A stretch of DNA of 64,000 nucleotides from Saccopteryx bilineata (Eukaryota; Chordata; Mammalia; Chiroptera; Emballonuridae). The stretch's first letter is position 1. Every line of letters begins with the position of its first letter. A program made the position numbers and the translations under genes. Positions 33,284-45,140 of this stretch are shown one piece after another. A model generated the notes under the pieces. That model had not been told where the DNA came from and ran no database searches. It was given only the letters and a program-made list of their open reading frames with translations. The stretch is taken from contig NC_089492.1 in NCBI RefSeq assembly GCF_036850765.1, forward strand, positions 290,134,590 through 290,198,589, given 5' to 3'.

Positions 33284-33893
33284 AGTTTCCTGTTGCCATT
33301 ATAACAAATCACCACACATAAGTCATCTCACAGTTGAGGTCGGAAGTCCCACAGTTGAGGTGGGCTTGGCTGGCCCCTCAGCTCTAGGTGTCAGGGGCTG
33401 AAATCAAGCTGTTGTCTGGCCCGGGCTCCTATCTGCAGCCTCTGGGTGGGGAGGTGCTTGAATCTGTGCCCTTGCCCATTCTGGATCTTGGCAGAATTCA
33501 GCGTCCTTGTGGCTGCAGGACTGAAGTCTCCGTTTTCCTGTTGGCTGTCAGCTGGGATTGTTCTTAGCTTCCTGGGCCTGCGTCCCCCGGACAGGGGCCC
33601 ATTCCTCCATCTTCGAAGCAGTGTCAGCAGGGTGAGTCTTCCTCACTCTGCTTCTCTCTCTAAGCCCCCCTGTGCCTCAGGTCTCCTGCTCCCACCAGAC
33701 GAAGTTCTCTGCCTTTACACAGGCTTTTGTGGTTGCACAGAGCCCACCCAGGTACTCCAGACTGGTCTCTGGATTGTAAAGCCCGCGACCTCGATTCCAT
33801 CGGCGAGCCCCATTGCTGCGAATGGTACCGTGTCCACCGGCTCGGAGTGTGGCCATCTTTGGGGAGGACATTGTTCTGGCTACTATAGGTTTC
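33284..33893 (+). mobile_element. MLT1-like (MaLR) LTR, long subtype
   Basis: Plus-strand LTR of about 610 bp. It opens with GAGTTTCCTGTTGCCATTAT, then AACAAATCACCACAC, GTCATCTCACAGTTGAGGTC and GGCTGAAATCAAGCTG. The middle has GGGCCCATTCCTCCATCTTC, and it ends at TTGGGGAGGACATTGTTCTG and GCTACTATAG. The order matches MaLR-class LTRs; the exact subfamily is not resolved. Confidence 0.75.
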
Positions 33894-33904
33894 AAGCATA
33901 ACCC

Positions 33905-34010
33905 TGGAGGCGGCATTTATTTATTCACTGGGCAAACATTTACTGAACACCTATTGTGTGCTGAGTTCACACCTGCCCTCAGGCTTTGCACAGTCTGGCA
34001 CCGGGCAGTG
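33905..34010 (-). mobile_element. L2 3' end
   Basis: Reverse L2 tail on the plus strand: ATTTATTTATTCACTGGGCA, AACATTTACTGAACACCTAT, TGTGTGCTGAGTTCACACC, TGCCCTCAGGCTTTGCACAG. It abuts the preceding LTR. Confidence 0.72.
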
Positions 34011-34776
34011 GGGGAGGAGGTGACGGAGGGGCCCTTCAGAGGTGGGCAGCCCAGGATGCGGCCAGGCTGGCATCTGCAGGTGGCAGACAGGGAGCCCTGT
34101 GGAAGTGAGGCTCAAGTCCCCGTGCTGCCCAGCTGAACTGGGAGACGTTCTGGACCCGCTTTGCTGCCCAGGGGAGTTCTCACGGAACCCACCTCTCTGT
34201 GCCTCCAGCCACCTCTGCCTGACATCAGAGCCGCAAAGGACTTTAGGTTTTATTCAGTTTCAATGTTTTCAATAGTCAGGTAATGAAGGACAGATTAAAG
34301 GGGAAAAACAAAAGAACTGCTTTGGGTCAAGGTGTTTCAAAGAAGGTGTGGGGGGGTGTAGCCTCCCACCTGACTGGCAGGGAGCTGGAGAGTGGACCCT
34401 GCCCCATCAGTGCCCCACAGGGCTCCTCAGCAAAGCCCCACGCTTCCCAGGACTCCTTTGAAAAGTAAGGAAAGCTGAGGCCTGGGGAGGAGTATTTTCT
34501 CCGTTATCTGCAGCTGATAGCGATCAGGGCTCCTTGTCTGGTGTTCTTTTCCTCCATGGACCCGACAGCTGGGGTGGGTTGGAAGGCCTGCTGACCTTGT
34601 TAAGACCACAGCTAGCCATACAGGAGTTCTGTATCTGACATGCTCCCCCTACTGCACCTACAAATTTAAATTCCATTGCCCTCTGTCTCTGTGCCCACAT
34701 CTAGAGACGTGGAGACCTGTAAGCTCCTTGCAGAATATCTCAGGGCCGTTTCTCTAAGAGCCTGGCTCACACAGAC

Positions 34777-34777
<1 letters not shown>
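34011..34777. other. unassigned sequence
   Basis: No exon or secure repeat. The AGACGTGGAGACCTGTAAGC segment near 34704 has weak L2-like wording. Confidence 0.4.
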
Positions 34778-34822
<45 letters not shown>

Positions 34823-34850
34823 CCTCCCTCTCTCCCACACACACATGTGC
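34778..34850. repeat. (TC)n-(CCTC)n-(CA)n compound microsatellite
   Basis: A TC run from about 34779 to 34816 passes into CCTC units and then a short CACACA run by 34846. Confidence 0.95.
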
Positions 34851-35694
34851 GTGCACACATGCCAGATACCTTGCTTGCTTTTGCCACTTCTGAAGGAGGG
34901 TAACACCAGGTTGGAGCCCAAGGGGAATAGCAGCTTTGCTGAGACACAGATCCACCGCTGGATCTATGAAATGTGCTGTGTCCGTAAGCTGGGAAGACTC
35001 ACTCTGTTAATGTCCCTCCTGTGGCCCATCAGCTCAGCAGCTCTTGCCACTCAGCCCTCCCTGTTTACCTGAGAGACGCAATTACGTCCTGGCCTCCACA
35101 CAGGGCAGATTCATGGGGCCTCGCGGGGCACCGGAGGCGCGGAGGAGGAGCAGCCCAACCTGGAAAACAGCACCCTTGCCCAGGCGTCAGCCGGGAAGTG
35201 CCAGGGCCCTGGGGGCGCACAGCCTGCCTGATTCCTGGACTGGCCTCCCCCTCCCCATTTCCCCACCGCTCTGCATCTGGGCTGCTTCCCAGATGCTCCC
35301 GGGACCTGGGTTCCACGCTGGCCCGAGGAGGAGCTGCTCTGTGGGAATTTCTCTGGGAGCTGGAATGGCCAACCCTTGCTGGTGGGTTTGCTCTGTTTTC
35401 CAGAGGAAACTCAAGTTAAACATTATCATCAACTGTGGCCACCGGGCAATGTCTCTGATCAGCCTGCACGGACACTGTCAACCCCCAGCATGGAGGACCG
35501 GTTAAGCTGCAGCTAGTCATAGACACTCTAGCTTAAATTAGGTCCTGCTACAAAAAGCAATGATGTAGGATCAGAGACACCCCCCCACAGCCCCACGACT
35601 GCATTTCTAGTCAGACATAAGAAAAGGGAGGACGTGGGAAGGGTAGGAGTGGGGGTCCCAGGAAGCCAGAGGGAAGTGGTTTGGCCCCTAGACC
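34851..35694. other. unassigned GC-rich sequence
   Basis: Overlapping open frames of 130-150 codons (35021-35505, plus; others on minus) are mutually exclusive, lack any known domain and sit in moderately CpG-containing DNA. No gene is called. Confidence 0.4.
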
Positions 35695-35830
35695 AGTGGT
35701 GATCTAGGGCTCAGACTGCCTGGCCCCTGTGCCCACTCTGCAGCCTTCATGGGGTTAGGTGATTCTCTTCTGCCTCAGTCTGCCCATCTGCACAGTGGGG
35801 GATGCCTGCAGCACCTCCCAGGCCCTGTCC
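35695..35830 (-). mobile_element. MIR SINE
   Basis: Reverse MIR: GGGCTCAGACTGCCTGGCCC, then TTAGGTGATTCTCTTCTGCC, TCAGTCTGCCCATCTGCAC and AGTGGGGGATGCCTGCAGC. These match the MIR 'ctcagtttcctcatctgtaaaatgggga' segment read backwards. Confidence 0.65.
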
Positions 35831-36439
35831 ACTCCTGGGCTGGGTCTGAGGAGTTTGTCCAGCAGAAAGCCTGTGATGCTGGAAAGGTTAACTATTACGA
35901 TCATTGACATATTAACCCAAAGTTTATCCAATGTAGGTAAATGCGCAAGCGCATGGACCTGTCAGGAGGGACTGGCGCTTCCTGAACCCTGGAGAGCATC
36001 TCTGAAAGGATTAGGACGAGTCCATGTTTAGGCACACGGAGCTCCTCGGCAATGACCTCTGCAGACGTTCTGCCTTTGGATCTGGGAAGGTATGTCATAG
36101 GTTCAGGGAAATAAACGCACAAAACTTAAAATGTTCTCAAGGTACTTGCAGACCATGATGGATTTGAAGAGTTGCCTTAAGCCGGGCGCAGTGCAGAGAG
36201 GACGGGAAGGGAGGTAAGGGGGGTGTGAGCGTGGCAGGGTGTTGGCGATGGGGGTTAGGGGTTAGGGGTGGGGCAGGGGGCTGTCAGTCAGGACAGGGCA
36301 AGCAAGCCCTTGGGACGTCTGGTTTTCAGGTACTGGTGCTCACCGGATGTACCCTCCCTTGGTTCATAGGGTGCCGTCGGCTCCGCGAGCTCTCTGGGGG
36401 CTCCCTCTTTCTCACCGCCAGCCCCCATCCATTCCCTGC
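35831..36439. other. unassigned sequence
   Basis: Unique DNA. A G-rich patch with GGGGTTAGGGGTTAGGGGT (36250-36268) has telomere-like words, but too few to call an array. Confidence 0.4.
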
Positions 36440-36680
36440 CCCCAAAGCTGGTACATAGTGGCCGCTGGAGGAGCCCCGCCCCACCCGGCCTCGTGACGAT
36501 GGGGCTGCCACCTGGCGGCCGACACCGAGCACTGCAGGCTCCCCGCGCCCTGGGCCTCCAGGCGGCCGCGGACCCTCCCTCCCCCACACAACTCTTCCAG
36601 GGCGCCGCCTCTCACGGAGCTCTGCCCGCAGATCCCCAGGCTTGTTCCGCACGCAGGTCGGGGACAGCCAAGGGACTCGA
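36440..36680. promoter_or_regulatory. locally CpG-dense segment
   Basis: The segment is rich in CpG relative to its neighbours (GGCGGCCGACACCGAGC near 36516, CCAGGCGGCCGCGGACC near 36558, GGGCGCCGCCTCTCACGG near 36600). It is short for a CpG island and no promoter motif or first exon is evident. Counting observed/expected CpG would settle whether it qualifies. Confidence 0.22.
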
Positions 36681-39649
36681 GATGCTGGAGCTTCTGATTC
36701 TTGATCTGAGGTAGGGTCTTGAGAGTTTGCGTTTCTGAGAATAGTCCGTGTTGCAGCTGTGCCCGGAGCCCCACTTAGGAGGACCACGAATGCAGCCCTG
36801 AAGCCTCACTCAGGCTGCAGGTGGAACCACGCAGGGAGTCCTGAAACTGCAGATGCCTGGGTCCTGAGAGGCCCTGTTATCAGGCCACCGTGGGGTCAAG
36901 CATTGAGTGCCCCATTCTAGCGTGTAACAGGCTGAGGACCACAGGTGGCATTCACCCCTCTCATTTGGGGGGAAGTGAGGTCCCAGGATGGAAGGAGATT
37001 GACCCTTGGTCATTGGGCAAGTCAACCCTTCTGGGGCAGGGCCATGGGTTGGTGCTGTGCACCTGGGTAGGCATGGCTCCCTTGGGGACACACCTGTGTG
37101 TGTGGCTGTGCAGGGACCCTAAATGGGTGGTGAGCTGGGTCAGTGGACAGTGGGGGAGGGGAGCTTCCAGGGGCCGAGGGAGGGAATGTCCTGCTGTGCC
37201 CTCCAAAGGCCCCTCGCCCCAGTCCAGCCCAGGCACTTCCACAAGGCAGAGCTCCAGACCACGACCTGGTTGGGAGCCAGGCAGAAGTCAGAGCGCCGGG
37301 TGCAGGCAGCAGGCAGCACAGAGACAAGGGCCCAGCCGCAGTGCAGGAGGGGGAGCTGCCCAGCTGCAGGGAACGAGCGAGGTGTGGTCAGCCCACGCTG
37401 CGGCCAGGGCCACGTCTGACCTGCTCCACCGCCTGGGTCAGGCTGCCTTCCAGGGGCCTCAGTTTCCCCTTTGTTACCCCGACGGCATTGGATCTGATGA
37501 CTCTGTGGTGGGGACGGTGGATGGGCCGGCCCGGTGTCAGGCATTCTCATTCTCCCTGCACACGGTGTTCCTCGGAGCCCGATGGAGATGCGGTCACCTT
37601 TCTCCCATGACAATGACAACTCCGCAGGGCCCGAGTGGCTGCGCTGCCTGCCCCCAGGGCCACACCTGCCACATTTCCTGAGTCCATGAGTCACTTCCTT
37701 TGGTGGCACACCGGAATGTTCTTGGTGGGAATGCACTGTGTCAGCCAAGTGAGGTTATCAATTACTTGACGCGCCACCTCCTCATCCGTTAAAAGGAGGA
37801 CGTGCTTCCAAAGGGAACCAGGTGAACGGCCCCGTGCTGGAATGCTCCTCTCACCATGGTGAGTGTAAATGCTGCTAACAAGCACGTGGTGCGGTCCCTC
37901 CATCGACCCAGTGAGGGAACCCCGGGAGACTCACGGCTCTGCGGGAGGTACAGCTGTTCCCTGCCCGCTGCCCGCCCTCCCCTGAGGCACCCGGGCTCAC
38001 AGAAAGAGGCTGGCGGCTTTTACTGAGCCACAGGGACAGCATCCTCATGAAGGGGACGATGACTCAATGAGGTTTTTCCAACCACAGCCCAGCTTTGGGC
38101 CGGGTGCCGAGAGAAGAGTGACACTGCTGTCCTGCCTTCCCTGGAGGGAGTTAGGATGTCAGGAATGCCCCGCTTGGCAGAGGAAGGCTACATCCCTTTT
38201 TTCGGGAGGGGGTGTTGGGGGAATGTCTCTCATCTGCCACCTCCCTCTGTGTCCTGGCCATCCGGCTCTGGCCGTGAGGCTGGGCGTTCTCAGGGATGTC
38301 ATGGGACAAGCTGGCCATGGGAAAAAGGGTGAGGAACGTGGCTGTCTTCTGCGCTGGGGCCAGACAACGGGGATAGTGGCGATTCCTCCTGTGACAGGCA
38401 TTCGTTGGTCCTTCGTGCATCTGCGCCCTCCAGCAGAGGAAGGGCTCTTTCCTGTGATGAGCTTTCTTCCCCGAGTCCTGCTGTGGGGACACAGCACCCT
38501 GAGCGCTCTCTCTGCCTCCCCAGCAGGAGGAGAGCAGTGCTCTGCTCAGTCCCCGGTGAGCAGGGAGAACCACCCGACTGTCTGCCCCTGCCTGCTCCCG
38601 TTGGACTTGGCCATGGCTGGCTATTGCCTGGTTTCTCCAGCCAGCCTGGGTGCCATCTGCGGCCAAGGGCAGGTCCCATCCTCTTTGTCACCGTGGAAGA
38701 AACGGGCACAGAATTGTGAATTCTGAGAAGCTTGCTGAGAGAGCAGAGAGTGATGGTCCGGTCCAACCACAACTGTTGGGTGATTGGCAGGTGGCAACCT
38801 CACCTCCCTCCTGGAACTTCAGTCTGTGTCAGCTGTGTGGGCGCACCATTTGTCATGACCGGTGGTCACCAAACGTGCTCACACCCAGCCATGGTGCTGT
38901 CCGGTGCAGTCGGGAAAAGTCCCCATGGACACAGTGTGTCTGAGCGGACAGGGTCCCTGGCCTGTATCATGATGGGCCATTACCAGATGCTGACAACCCA
39001 CAAGGACGGGAGACTAGAATTGGACATGGATGCTAACTTTGTGTCCCAGGTCTTGGGAAGGAGGCTGACCCTGTGCCCAGCTCCTGTCAGATCCTAGAAT
39101 AGTGTCACTCTGATGGCAGCAGCAGGTGTCCTGCCGTCAGAGCAGCAGGCAGTCAGAGGTCAGCGACCTGAGAGCAGACAGCAGGGGGCTGCTGACCAGA
39201 GAGCCGTGGTTGTGTCTGAAGCACCCCCAACACCCGGGGCAGAGGGGTGTTTCTGTGACTTCCTGCTGGGTAGGGCGTGGCCCCTGAACTGAGGAGCCAA
39301 TCACCAGTCACCAACAGAGATCACATGGGTGATCCCACTTTCCCTGAATACATTTCCTCAACTAGGGCAAGGGCCAACGTCCCCATTTTTGAAGACATCT
39401 CTCTGGAATGTGGATGTGCAAAAAAACCCCCAAAAAAACCACACACACAAAAAAACCCCACATGCTTGGCAATGCTAGATAAGAATATGTTCTTCAAATG
39501 TTGATTTGGAGGCTGAGAAAACAGCATATTCGAAGCTAATTAATGCCACGGGGTGGTGTCGGGAGGGTCCCCATGGGAGGAAGGATCACGATGCTGGAGA
39601 GCTCACAGAGGGCTCTCTCATTGTGCCAAGAGCCACAGCGAGCCCATTG
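36681..39649. other. unassigned GC-rich sequence
   Basis: This is the longest stretch with no recognised feature. Plus-strand frames of 263 codons (36890-37681) and 219 codons (38067-38726) are present. Overlapping minus-strand frames of 202 and 171 codons cover the same DNA, and none has a recognisable domain. A weak MIR-like patch lies near 37745-37800 (CACCTCCTCATCCGTTAAAA). A C/A-rich patch is at 39420-39460. Confidence 0.45.
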
Positions 39650-39800
39650 TAGTCACGCCTGTGACCTTGAACTTCACAGAGAGGAGGCACCAGCCTCCCC
39701 CTTGTTACTGAGTCAGAAAACTGAGTCCCGGAGGGGAAACGCGCCCGAGACCGAGGTCCAGGGCCAGGAGGAGTGCCAGGCGGGTGTGTGGTCCCCAGCA
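39650..39800 (+). mobile_element. MIR SINE (probable)
   Basis: GTTACTGAGTCAGAAAACTG followed by AGTCCCGGAGGGGAAACG corresponds to the MIR 'ttacagatgaggaaactgaggcacagagagg' segment on the plus strand. The downstream part is decayed. Confidence 0.5.
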
Positions 39801-39884
39801 CCCAGTTCCTAACACCGGGTGGGTCTAGACCGTGGCCGGGACCCTCCTGAGGAAGGACAGTCCTGCCAGATAAGTCCAGTTATG

Positions 39885-40215
39885 TGTTAGAATTCAGCAG
39901 ACGCCGCACAGATTTGGTTTCGCGAATTTAATCGCGTGGCGTCAATTATCGGCGTCCTGTCACGTCCCGAAGTATAAACGGTGAGATGCAAATGGTAATT
40001 GGGTTAGCATCAGACCCGCAGAAGTGCCCATAAATTAACCCTCATTTAAGAACCCGACTTCAGAGCGCAAACGGCTGTGCTAATATATGGTAAGATACCC
40101 TGGCCCGTATGTACACAACACCCTGCGAAATACATTAAAAATTAATTATGGTAAGGTCGATCCGATTAGAAGCAAAAGTCCTCTACGCGGAGGCCGTAAA
40201 TGCGCCCGAGGTCTT
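39885..40215. promoter_or_regulatory. candidate conserved non-coding element, CpG-retaining
   Basis: A unique 330-bp block keeps an unusual number of CpGs for AT-rich DNA: TTCGCGAATTTAATCGCGTG (39918-39937) and ATTATCGGCGTCC, with GGTCGATCCGATTAG near 40155. It carries a perfect octamer ATGCAAAT (39986-39993) followed by TAATTG (39996-40001), a POU/homeodomain-like pairing, and TTAAAAATTAATTATGG (40135-40151). It has no repeat match or coding frame. CpGs decay quickly when methylated and unconstrained, so their survival hints at selection or hypomethylation. Confidence 0.4.
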
Positions 40216-42074
40216 ACGGGGAAGGAAGGAGAAGAAGGTTCTGTGATTAACGGGCAGGGAATGTGGATGGAAGGACAACTTGTACGAAAAACGCGCTGTC
40301 CTCAGGCCGTTCAGACGATGGATGTTCGGGAGATGAGGCTCCCCCGCTGATGACACAGTCATAGGACAATCTGTCATTCTAGCTGCTTCAGTCTGCAGGT
40401 GCCCGGCACCTGGTCCCCCTGGAGGCCACCGGCCAGGAGTTCCTGGCTGCTGCCTCAGTCCTCCATCCTCCCCTGCAACAGTCAGCACGGGCTGGGCTAT
40501 GGTGCTGTGACAAGCAGTCCCCACCCAGCACTGTTCTGAGTCTCCTTCACATGGGGGGCCGAGTGGGGTGGGGGGAGTGTCACCTGAGATCACTCCAGAA
40601 TGAACATGTGATGACTCAGAGTTGAACCCCTGCCCCCCCAACCCATTAGCAGGTGCTTCTGAAAATCACTGTGGCTGGAGAAGAAGGTTCTGGATGGTCT
40701 CACACCAACACTTGGATGCCTCTGACCAGACCAGAAGTGATGCTTATTTCATTGGCCAAAGAAATTCACGTGACCATTCCTTACCTCAAGGGTGAGCAAG
40801 GAAAGTCCCCATGTCCCTGGAAAGAGGAGGAGTGCGAGTGTTGGGGGACCACCTGCTGGCTTGGGACCACCTTCCCCCAGGGAGCAGGTATCTGCTGAGT
40901 GGGGGGTCTTGGAGGGCCTCCTAGGTGGAGTGCTTCTCATGTTACCCAAGTTCTGAAGATGCTGGAAGTGTGACACAGAGTGGCAGAGGGCCCAGAGTGC
41001 CACCTTCACAACCAAGAGGCTGGATGGGGATGGAGATCCCATTGTCTTCCTGGAGGTTTACTGCCACTCCCGTGCCTAGACCCCCACGGGGAGGATGCTG
41101 CAAGGGGTGCACCCTGGTCCCAGGTGCCAACACCCCCAGACACTGGGCAGAGAGCAGGGAGCCGCCTCCCGGGGTGGACTTGGCCCTGACCATCAGCCCT
41201 GTCTTGGCTGAGTGTCCAAGCCCGTGGTCCTGCGGTCGTGCGATGGCACTTGGCCGCTTGTCAGCTAAGGTTTGCTGCATCTCTGAGATGTCCTCTACCT
41301 GGCTGGGTGTCCCTTCCGCACAGTCCTGGGGGGAATGCCTTTGGGGCCAGTGTGGGGGCAGCCACCGGACACGAGTTTCCACAGGCGTTCGTGGTTTGAG
41401 GCACTGTACCCTCGGCCCACAGACAGGTGCCGACCCCTCCTAATCCTGCCCCAGAGTCCCCAGTCGTTCTGCTTTGCGGGCCTCCGTTTTCCTGGCTCCC
41501 TCCTGGATGCTGCTCAAATCCGGCCTCTGATTCATGGCCGGGCAGCGTCTGAGCCGGCGAGAAGCCTGCATCTCTGGGTGAAGGAGCTTTTAGGAATAAA
41601 TCCAAACAAAACTTTAAAAAGTCACACTTAATCACACTTTCTCTTTGTGTCTGGGACCCAGCCCAAGCACTGATTTGCAGCCCGTTAGCACGGCTCGGAA
41701 TATGCAGGACTATCCTTTGTATTTATGTAGCTCGTAAGTCTCCCGTGACGGGTGGGATGTCTCCATAAATAGTCCCCGAGCAGGAACTCGCGCACGCCAG
41801 TGAGGGCTTTGCAGGCTTGCGATGGTGACGTGCCGGTTTCGGAAATGGCTGAATCAGAGGAGAGGCATTTGGGCTGAGACACCTGACTGCGTTCTGCTGT
41901 CTTACTTGGCTCCCTGGTGCATGCAACATCTTGGCTTTCCTTCTTCTCACCTGCAATGCCCTTGACCTTTCTTGACCTCCCATGTGTGCAGTGCGTCTAG
42001 CTGTGTCTCAGGCGGGGATCCCTGGAGGATGCCCGTTCTTCCTGGCTGGGAAGCCTTGCAAGGGGAATACAGCA
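40216..42074. other. unassigned sequence
   Basis: Unique DNA. Around 41590-41720 and 41740-41880 are AT-rich patches with scattered CpGs that may belong to conserved DNA, but the signal is weak. No exon is recognised. Confidence 0.4.
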
Positions 42075-42180
42075 TCTATTTATAAGTGAGGACAATAAGG
42101 TGGAGAAAGGGTCAACCAGCCAAGGCCACCCTCTTGAGGGCGGGGGCTGGGATTTGAACCTCGGTCGTTGTGACTCCGTG
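42075..42180 (+). mobile_element. MIR SINE
   Basis: Plus-strand MIR: TTTATAAGTGAGGACAATAA, GGTCAACCAGCCAAGGCCAC, then GGGGGCTGGGATTTGAACCT and CGGTCGTTGTGACTCCGTG, ending as a MIR should near GACTCC. Confidence 0.72.
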
Positions 42181-42639
42181 TCTCATTTCCATGCCACATA
42201 TTAGATGTTTCAAACCACAAAAGGAGCTCTTTGGAGCCCAGGGTCAAGTCAGACCCAGTGCTGATGGCTCCTGGAGTTCTCCAGTGTCCACCCTGCAGTG
42301 CGCAGGTGGGACCATGGTTTTGGAAGGGGGGGTAGTCATGGTGAGGCTGATACGTCACTGCGTCCCTTTCTGTGTCAGAGCAGTAGCTCCGTAAACAAGA
42401 GGGTGGATGGCTTCCGGAAGGAGGTGGTTTCATCTGGCCGGGGAACGAGGGCCGGGGATTCCTGAAGGAACTGAGAATGGAGAGACCGGCCCTGGAGAGG
42501 AGGAGACCACCGCATGGCCCCTGGGTGACGTGAGGGGTGGCGGGTGGCGGTGTGGTTGGAGGGGGACACTGTGAGTAATGGAAGCTTTGGATGGACAGGT
42601 TGGCAGGGATGTTATTAAAAATAAATAGAGGCTGTGGAT
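42181..42639. other. unassigned sequence
   Basis: Unique GC-balanced DNA. A minus-strand open frame (42080-42667) is not supported by any domain. Confidence 0.4.
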
Positions 42640-43205
42640 AAGGGACGGAGCACAGGAAATTCTTCATGAAAGATACTGCTTAAAGAAAAGGGAAATTAAG
42701 ATTTAAAGCCTCCATTTTCTTGCACTCCAAGTCAGCCCTTTGGTACTAACTTCTAATTAACTCCACCCAAACCAGAGTGGGCTCCACAACGAGGTGTAAA
42801 CCACTGCTCCCCGTGCCAGCAGAGGGGCTGCCTGGGGAGAACCGGGGGCGGTGCGGGGGCCCTGGAGCTCCGGCCTCCGAGGAAGGTGCCATGGTCCCTG
42901 CCGCCGTTGTCCACACCAGAGGAGTGTGTGAAACCATGTTCTGGTCCCAGTCTTTGAAAACATTTTGAAATTATATCATACATATTATCATTTCCAAGGG
43001 CGTTATCTCTTTTGTCTAGAATTTTCCATTAATCACGATTGCCCTAGCCCAATTTTTTTTAGGGAGAAGATGCTATCTTTGGAGGGACCATCGGCAGCGA
43101 TTTATTTATTTTTTCATTAGCAGAACAAAAGGAGCAAAATGTTTCACATTCTTTCACACGGAGCCAAATGTGACCAAGAGTTCCATCTCAGCTTCTGTTT
43201 CCATT
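42640..43205. promoter_or_regulatory. candidate conserved non-coding cluster
   Basis: Two AT-rich unique blocks (about 42640-42780 and 42960-43205) flank a GC-rich segment. They carry words such as GGGAAATTAAGATTTAAAGC, AACTTCTAATTAACTCC (42748-42764), CCATTAATCACGATTGCCC (43027-43045) and TTTTTCATTAGCAGAAC. They match no recognised repeat. Confidence 0.3.
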
Positions 43206-43274
43206 TTAGACTCAAATTATGTTTACCTGGTATATGCTTATATGCATATGTGGGTATGCATGTATATTGTGGTT

Positions 43275-43745
43275 TGTTGATAGATAGATGCATAAATACA
43301 TAGATGAAAGATAGTGGATAATTAGCTGGTTAGCCAGACAGATGATTGGTAGATGCGTAGATAGATGAGAGAGATGATACTCAGAGATGGATGATAGATA
43401 GATGGATGAACGAATGAATGGATGGATGGATGAATGAATGAATGATGGATGGATGGAGGATGGATGAATGAATGGATAGATGGGTGGGTGGATGTATGGA
43501 TGTATGTATGTTGGATGGATAGATGATGGATGGGTGGACAGATGGATAGATGGATGATGGATGGATGGATGATGGATGGACGGATGGATGGACAGATGAA
43601 TGTATGTATGGATGATGTATGTATGGATGAATGTATGTATGTATGTATGTATGGATAGATGGATGATGGATGGATGATGGATGGATGATACATATAATAG
43701 ATAAATAGATGAGAGATGACAGAGACAGAAATAGATAGAGAGGCT
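43275..43745. repeat. (GATG)n/(GATA)n tetranucleotide array
   Basis: About 470 bp of GATA, GATG, GTAT and TGAA variants, imperfect throughout. Long runs of GATG units lie at 43415-43720. It is an old, interrupted microsatellite. On the minus strand it appears as an ATCC/ATCT array. Confidence 0.97.
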
Positions 43746-44274
43746 CTTCCCACTTTCTGCCACCTGGGGCTGGTGTGAGTGGGGATTGGCTGTGTGACTG
43801 GACAGGCCTCTTCCCTTGGCTGACTACTCCATTCCCATCTGCTTGGAGGAGGAAGCAGAGCCCCCTGGGGGAGCATCAGCGCTATGAGACCCATTGGAGG
43901 GCCACCTTGTCTGGCCCCTGGCAGATGTCTACCAGTTGCAAATTTGTTTGTCACTCTTCCCCCAGGGCCTTAGGCGCTTAGAGGCCCCAGCATGGGGAGC
44001 TAGTGGGGACCCCCTGAAACTGGGACATGGTGGCTTCTGGCTGGTTGTAGCTGAGAAGACAAATCCTCTTCTTCAAGGGGCCCCCCGGCAGCCTGAAGAC
44101 AGATGTGCTGCGTGCAGCCTCTGTTAGAAACAAATACTCTATGGCCTTTGGGTTAACTAGCCCCATTCATGTCTCATAGTTCTAGTACCGACGTTCTGAC
44201 GTGACAGGAAATCACGGGCCTGACAAGGACACAGGTGTCCTGATGATGCTGCCTAACCACACCCACCTATGCAA

Positions 44275-44370
44275 ATACAAACCCACGTGTGCCACACGCA
44301 CGCCTGCACTCGCCCGCACAACATGCATACACGTGCCTGCACACACATGGACCTACACACACGTGTGATG
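44275..44370. repeat. imperfect CA-rich repeat
   Basis: Alternating purine-pyrimidine stretch of ACAC/ACGC/GTGC words. It is strongly degenerate and could adopt Z-DNA. Confidence 0.65.
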
Positions 44371-44709
44371 GAGGGAGGGGTGCCGGGCCCAGGATGGGAT
44401 CCTGGGGACAGTGTCGGGGCGTCCACAGGAGAGTGCCCAGCTGTGGGCTTGCTGCTGGATTTAAGTAGGTGGAGCAGGGCCTTGTGGCCGGCCTGGAACC
44501 CGGGAACCAGCGTCCTCACTGCTGGGGCTCAGCCTGGGTCCCCACGCTGCATCCTCGCAGGGCGTGCCGGCGTCCAGCCTCCAGCCTTGCGTTCCTCTGC
44601 GGGCTGCCGTCCGCGGTGGCAGCTGCCTGCCGGTTACTCACTCGTTCTCCAGGTGTCAATGAGGCCCCTGCTGGGGGCTGGACCTGTGTGTGTGTGGGGG
44701 GGTAGAGGG

Positions 44710-45140
44710 CTGGATGTGGCCACCAAATGGATACTTCTGCACCCCAGACACCAACTCTGACTGGATTTGGAAAGAGGGTCATTGCATATATCATTAAGGG
44801 TCTGGAGATGAGATCATTCCGGATGACCTGGGTGGGCCCTCCATCCAATGGCGACTGTCCTTGTAAGAGAAAGGGATGCAGACGGAGAAGAGAAGACCCT
44901 GGGAAGATGAGGCAGAGATGGAGGTAATCAGCCCAGGGTCAGGGAGCTCCCAGAGCCCCCAAAGCTGGAAGAGGAAGGAACAGAGCCTTCCCGGCAGCCT
45001 CTGGAGGGCAAGCAGCTGGCTGACCCCTGGGTTTCAGACTTCTGGGCTGCAGAACTGTCAGAGAATGTATTTCTGTTGTTGCAAACTGCCGGGTTGGTGG
45101 TTATTTGTTATAGTGGTTATTTGTTATACACAATTATAAC
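44710..45140 (-). mobile_element. MLT1 (ERVL-MaLR) LTR
   Basis: Reversed MLT1. Plus-strand landmarks: TGACTGGATTTGGAAAGAGG, GGGTCTGGAGATGAGATCAT, CCGGATGACCTGGGTGGGCC, GACTGTCCTTGTAAGAGAAA, TTCAGACTTCTGGGCTGCAG, AACTGTCAGAGAATGTATTT and GTTATTTGTTATAG. A short duplication, TGGTTATTTGTTATA (45099-45113, 45114-45128), lies at the end. Confidence 0.85.

Noticed and set aside
36250..36268. Second telomere-like site (GGGGTTAGGGGTTAGGGG)
   Set aside because: Only two to three units in a generally G-rich patch, too short to separate from chance.
36440..36680. CpG island promoter
   Set aside because: Too short and only moderately CpG-rich by eye, with no nearby first exon. Kept only as a low-confidence CpG-dense segment.
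36890..37681. 263-codon plus-strand open frame (with a 202-codon frame on the opposite strand)
   Set aside because: GC-rich DNA favours long chance frames. The translation shows no domain, signal peptide or plausible exon boundaries, and both strands are open equally.
43275..43745. Long Tyr/Ile/His-rich minus-strand frames
   Set aside because: They are translations of the tetranucleotide repeat.
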